DNA of 7,912 nucleotides from an uncultured Paracoccus sp. (lineage in GTDB: Bacteria > Pseudomonadota > Alphaproteobacteria > Rhodobacterales > Rhodobacteraceae): contig CALLYR010000059.1 in assembly GCA_937859005.1 (NCBI GenBank), positions 1 through 7,912 on the forward strand, read 5' to 3'. A program made the translations under genes and the position numbers. The notes beneath the pieces were generated by a model. That model saw only the letters and a program-made list of their open reading frames with translations. It was not told the DNA's origin and ran no database searches. Positions 7,452 to 7,912 of this stretch are shown piece after piece; positions within the stretch are counted from its first letter, which is position 1; the number at the start of each line of letters is the position of its first letter.

Positions 7452-7522
7452 AAAGACTGCAGGGCGCAGGCGAGCCGGGCGCGGTCCCTCTGCCGCCGGA
7501 GGATCCATGACCTGCTTCTGCT

Positions 7523-7545
7523 TGCGGACGCGGGTCCGGTCCGCA
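7523..7545 (-). terminator. GC-rich hairpin after comM, possible terminator without a U-tract
   Basis: TGCGGAC and GTCCGCA form a perfect seven-base stem around a nine-base loop, about 75 bases past the comM stop in the direction of transcription. No T-run follows, so it is not a standard intrinsic terminator. It could stabilise the comM mRNA 3' end or assist Rho-dependent termination, or it may be chance pairing in GC-rich DNA. Confidence 0.25.
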
Positions 7546-7618
7546 GTTCCGGGCAGGCGCAAGCGCTCTGCGGCAGGGACGCGCCCGTGTTCTGCGGCAA
7601 CTGCCGGGCCTGCCCTTC

Positions 7619-7912
7619 CTATCCCCCCGCCACGAACGGCAGCCGATAGCCGATCGCCTCGGCCAGATGCGGCGCGCGCACCTGCGCTTCGCCCGCGAGG
7701 TCGGCGATGGTGCGGGCGGTGCGCAGGATGCGGTGATAACCGCGCGCGCTCAGCCCCAGCCGGTCGGCGGCGCGCGGGATCAGGGTGCGCCCTTCGGCAT
7801 CGGGGGCGGGGATCCGGTCCAGCACCGGCCCCGCGGCATCGGCATTCACGCGTGCGGTCGGGTGATCGGCAAAGCGGCGGGCCTGCACCGCGCGGGCCGC
7901 GGCCACCCGCCC
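7619..7912 (-). CDS. comM: C-terminal end of a ComM/YifB-type Mg-chelatase-like AAA+ ATPase (cut by window edge)
   Basis: The last 97 codons are present, ending in TAG at 7621-7619; the frame stays open to the window edge, so the ATPase core lies outside. The visible part matches the C-terminal helical domain of the family: ARAVQARRFA near the left, RVNADAAG, then LGLSARGYHRILRTARTIAD followed by LAGEAQVRAPHLAEAIGYR. The SARGYHR...ARTIADLAG block is typical of ComM. In naturally competent bacteria ComM is a helicase that promotes branch migration during uptake of foreign DNA; in other bacteria its role is less clear. An internal GTG at 7906 should not be taken as the start. A 268-base gap separates it from coaBC, so it is probably a separate transcription unit read in the same direction. 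Confidence 0.93.
   Translation of the reverse strand, partial: GRVAAARAVQARRFADHPTARVNADAAGPVLDRIPAPDAEGRTLIPRAADRLGLSARGYHRILRTARTIADLAGEAQVRAPHLAEAIGYRLPFVAGG

Larger units (their letters stand above)
7351..7618. other. Intergenic region between comM end and coaBC start
   Basis: This is the only sizeable non-coding stretch. I see no convincing gene on either strand: the reading frames crossing it give arginine-rich, low-complexity protein with no recognised motif. Downstream of comM it has short repeats: a direct 9-base repeat TCTGCGGCA at 7567-7575 and 7591-7599, an inverted pair GGGCAGGC/GCCTGCCC at 7551-7558 and 7608-7615, and a hairpin at 7523-7545. Nearer coaBC it becomes less GC-rich and holds a dyad, a promoter candidate and the AGGAGG site. 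It probably combines the comM 3' end with the control region of the coaBC-suf operon. Confidence 0.6.

Noticed and set aside
6692..7600. Minus-strand open frame of 302 codons crossing the intergenic gap into coaBC
   Set aside because: It is out of frame with coaBC, is Arg/Asp/Gly-rich, and its start region is non-coding. The AGGAGG site belongs to the coaBC ATG at 7350.

Overview
This GC-rich window has strong G/C bias at third codon positions. It looks like core chromosome of an alphaproteobacterium, most likely of the order Rhodobacterales and perhaps Paracoccus-like. That placement is an inference from the protein sequences and the gene set, not a database match. All convincing genes lie on the minus strand, so transcription runs from high to low coordinates. 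I see no mobile element, CRISPR array, tRNA or rRNA.

Layout in transcription order. At the right edge is the C-terminal end of a ComM/YifB-type Mg-chelatase-like ATPase (7912-7619). A 268-base gap follows (7618-7351), the only sizeable non-coding stretch. It holds GC-rich inverted repeats, an imperfect operator-like dyad, a weak promoter candidate and a consensus ribosome binding site. From 7350 to the left edge runs one tightly packed gene string: coaBC, a compact IscS/NifS-type cysteine desulfurase, sufB, a polysaccharide pyruvyl transferase-family gene, sufC, sufD, a four-helix YIP1-like membrane protein, and the start of a second, similar gene cut by the window edge. Every junction in the string is an overlap of 4-8 bases or a gap of at most 11 bases. 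This points to one operon with translational coupling.

How the genes work together. The desulfurase would take sulfur from cysteine as a persulfide. SufB, SufC and SufD would form the SufBCD scaffold that assembles Fe-S clusters, with SufC as the ATPase. CoaBC makes 4'-phosphopantetheine in CoA synthesis and itself uses cysteine, so the first two genes are both cysteine-consuming enzymes. The pyruvyl transferase-like gene between sufB and sufC, and the YIP1-like membrane genes after sufD, have no established part in Fe-S assembly. They are the least explained parts of the window. A sufS, a SufA/ErpA-type carrier, SufT-like genes or an IscR regulator may lie outside the window; none is visible here.

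Overall this is mostly ordinary housekeeping sequence. The points worth a second look are the guest genes in the suf operon, the TTG start hidden in the sufB stop codon, and the compact desulfurase active-site region.
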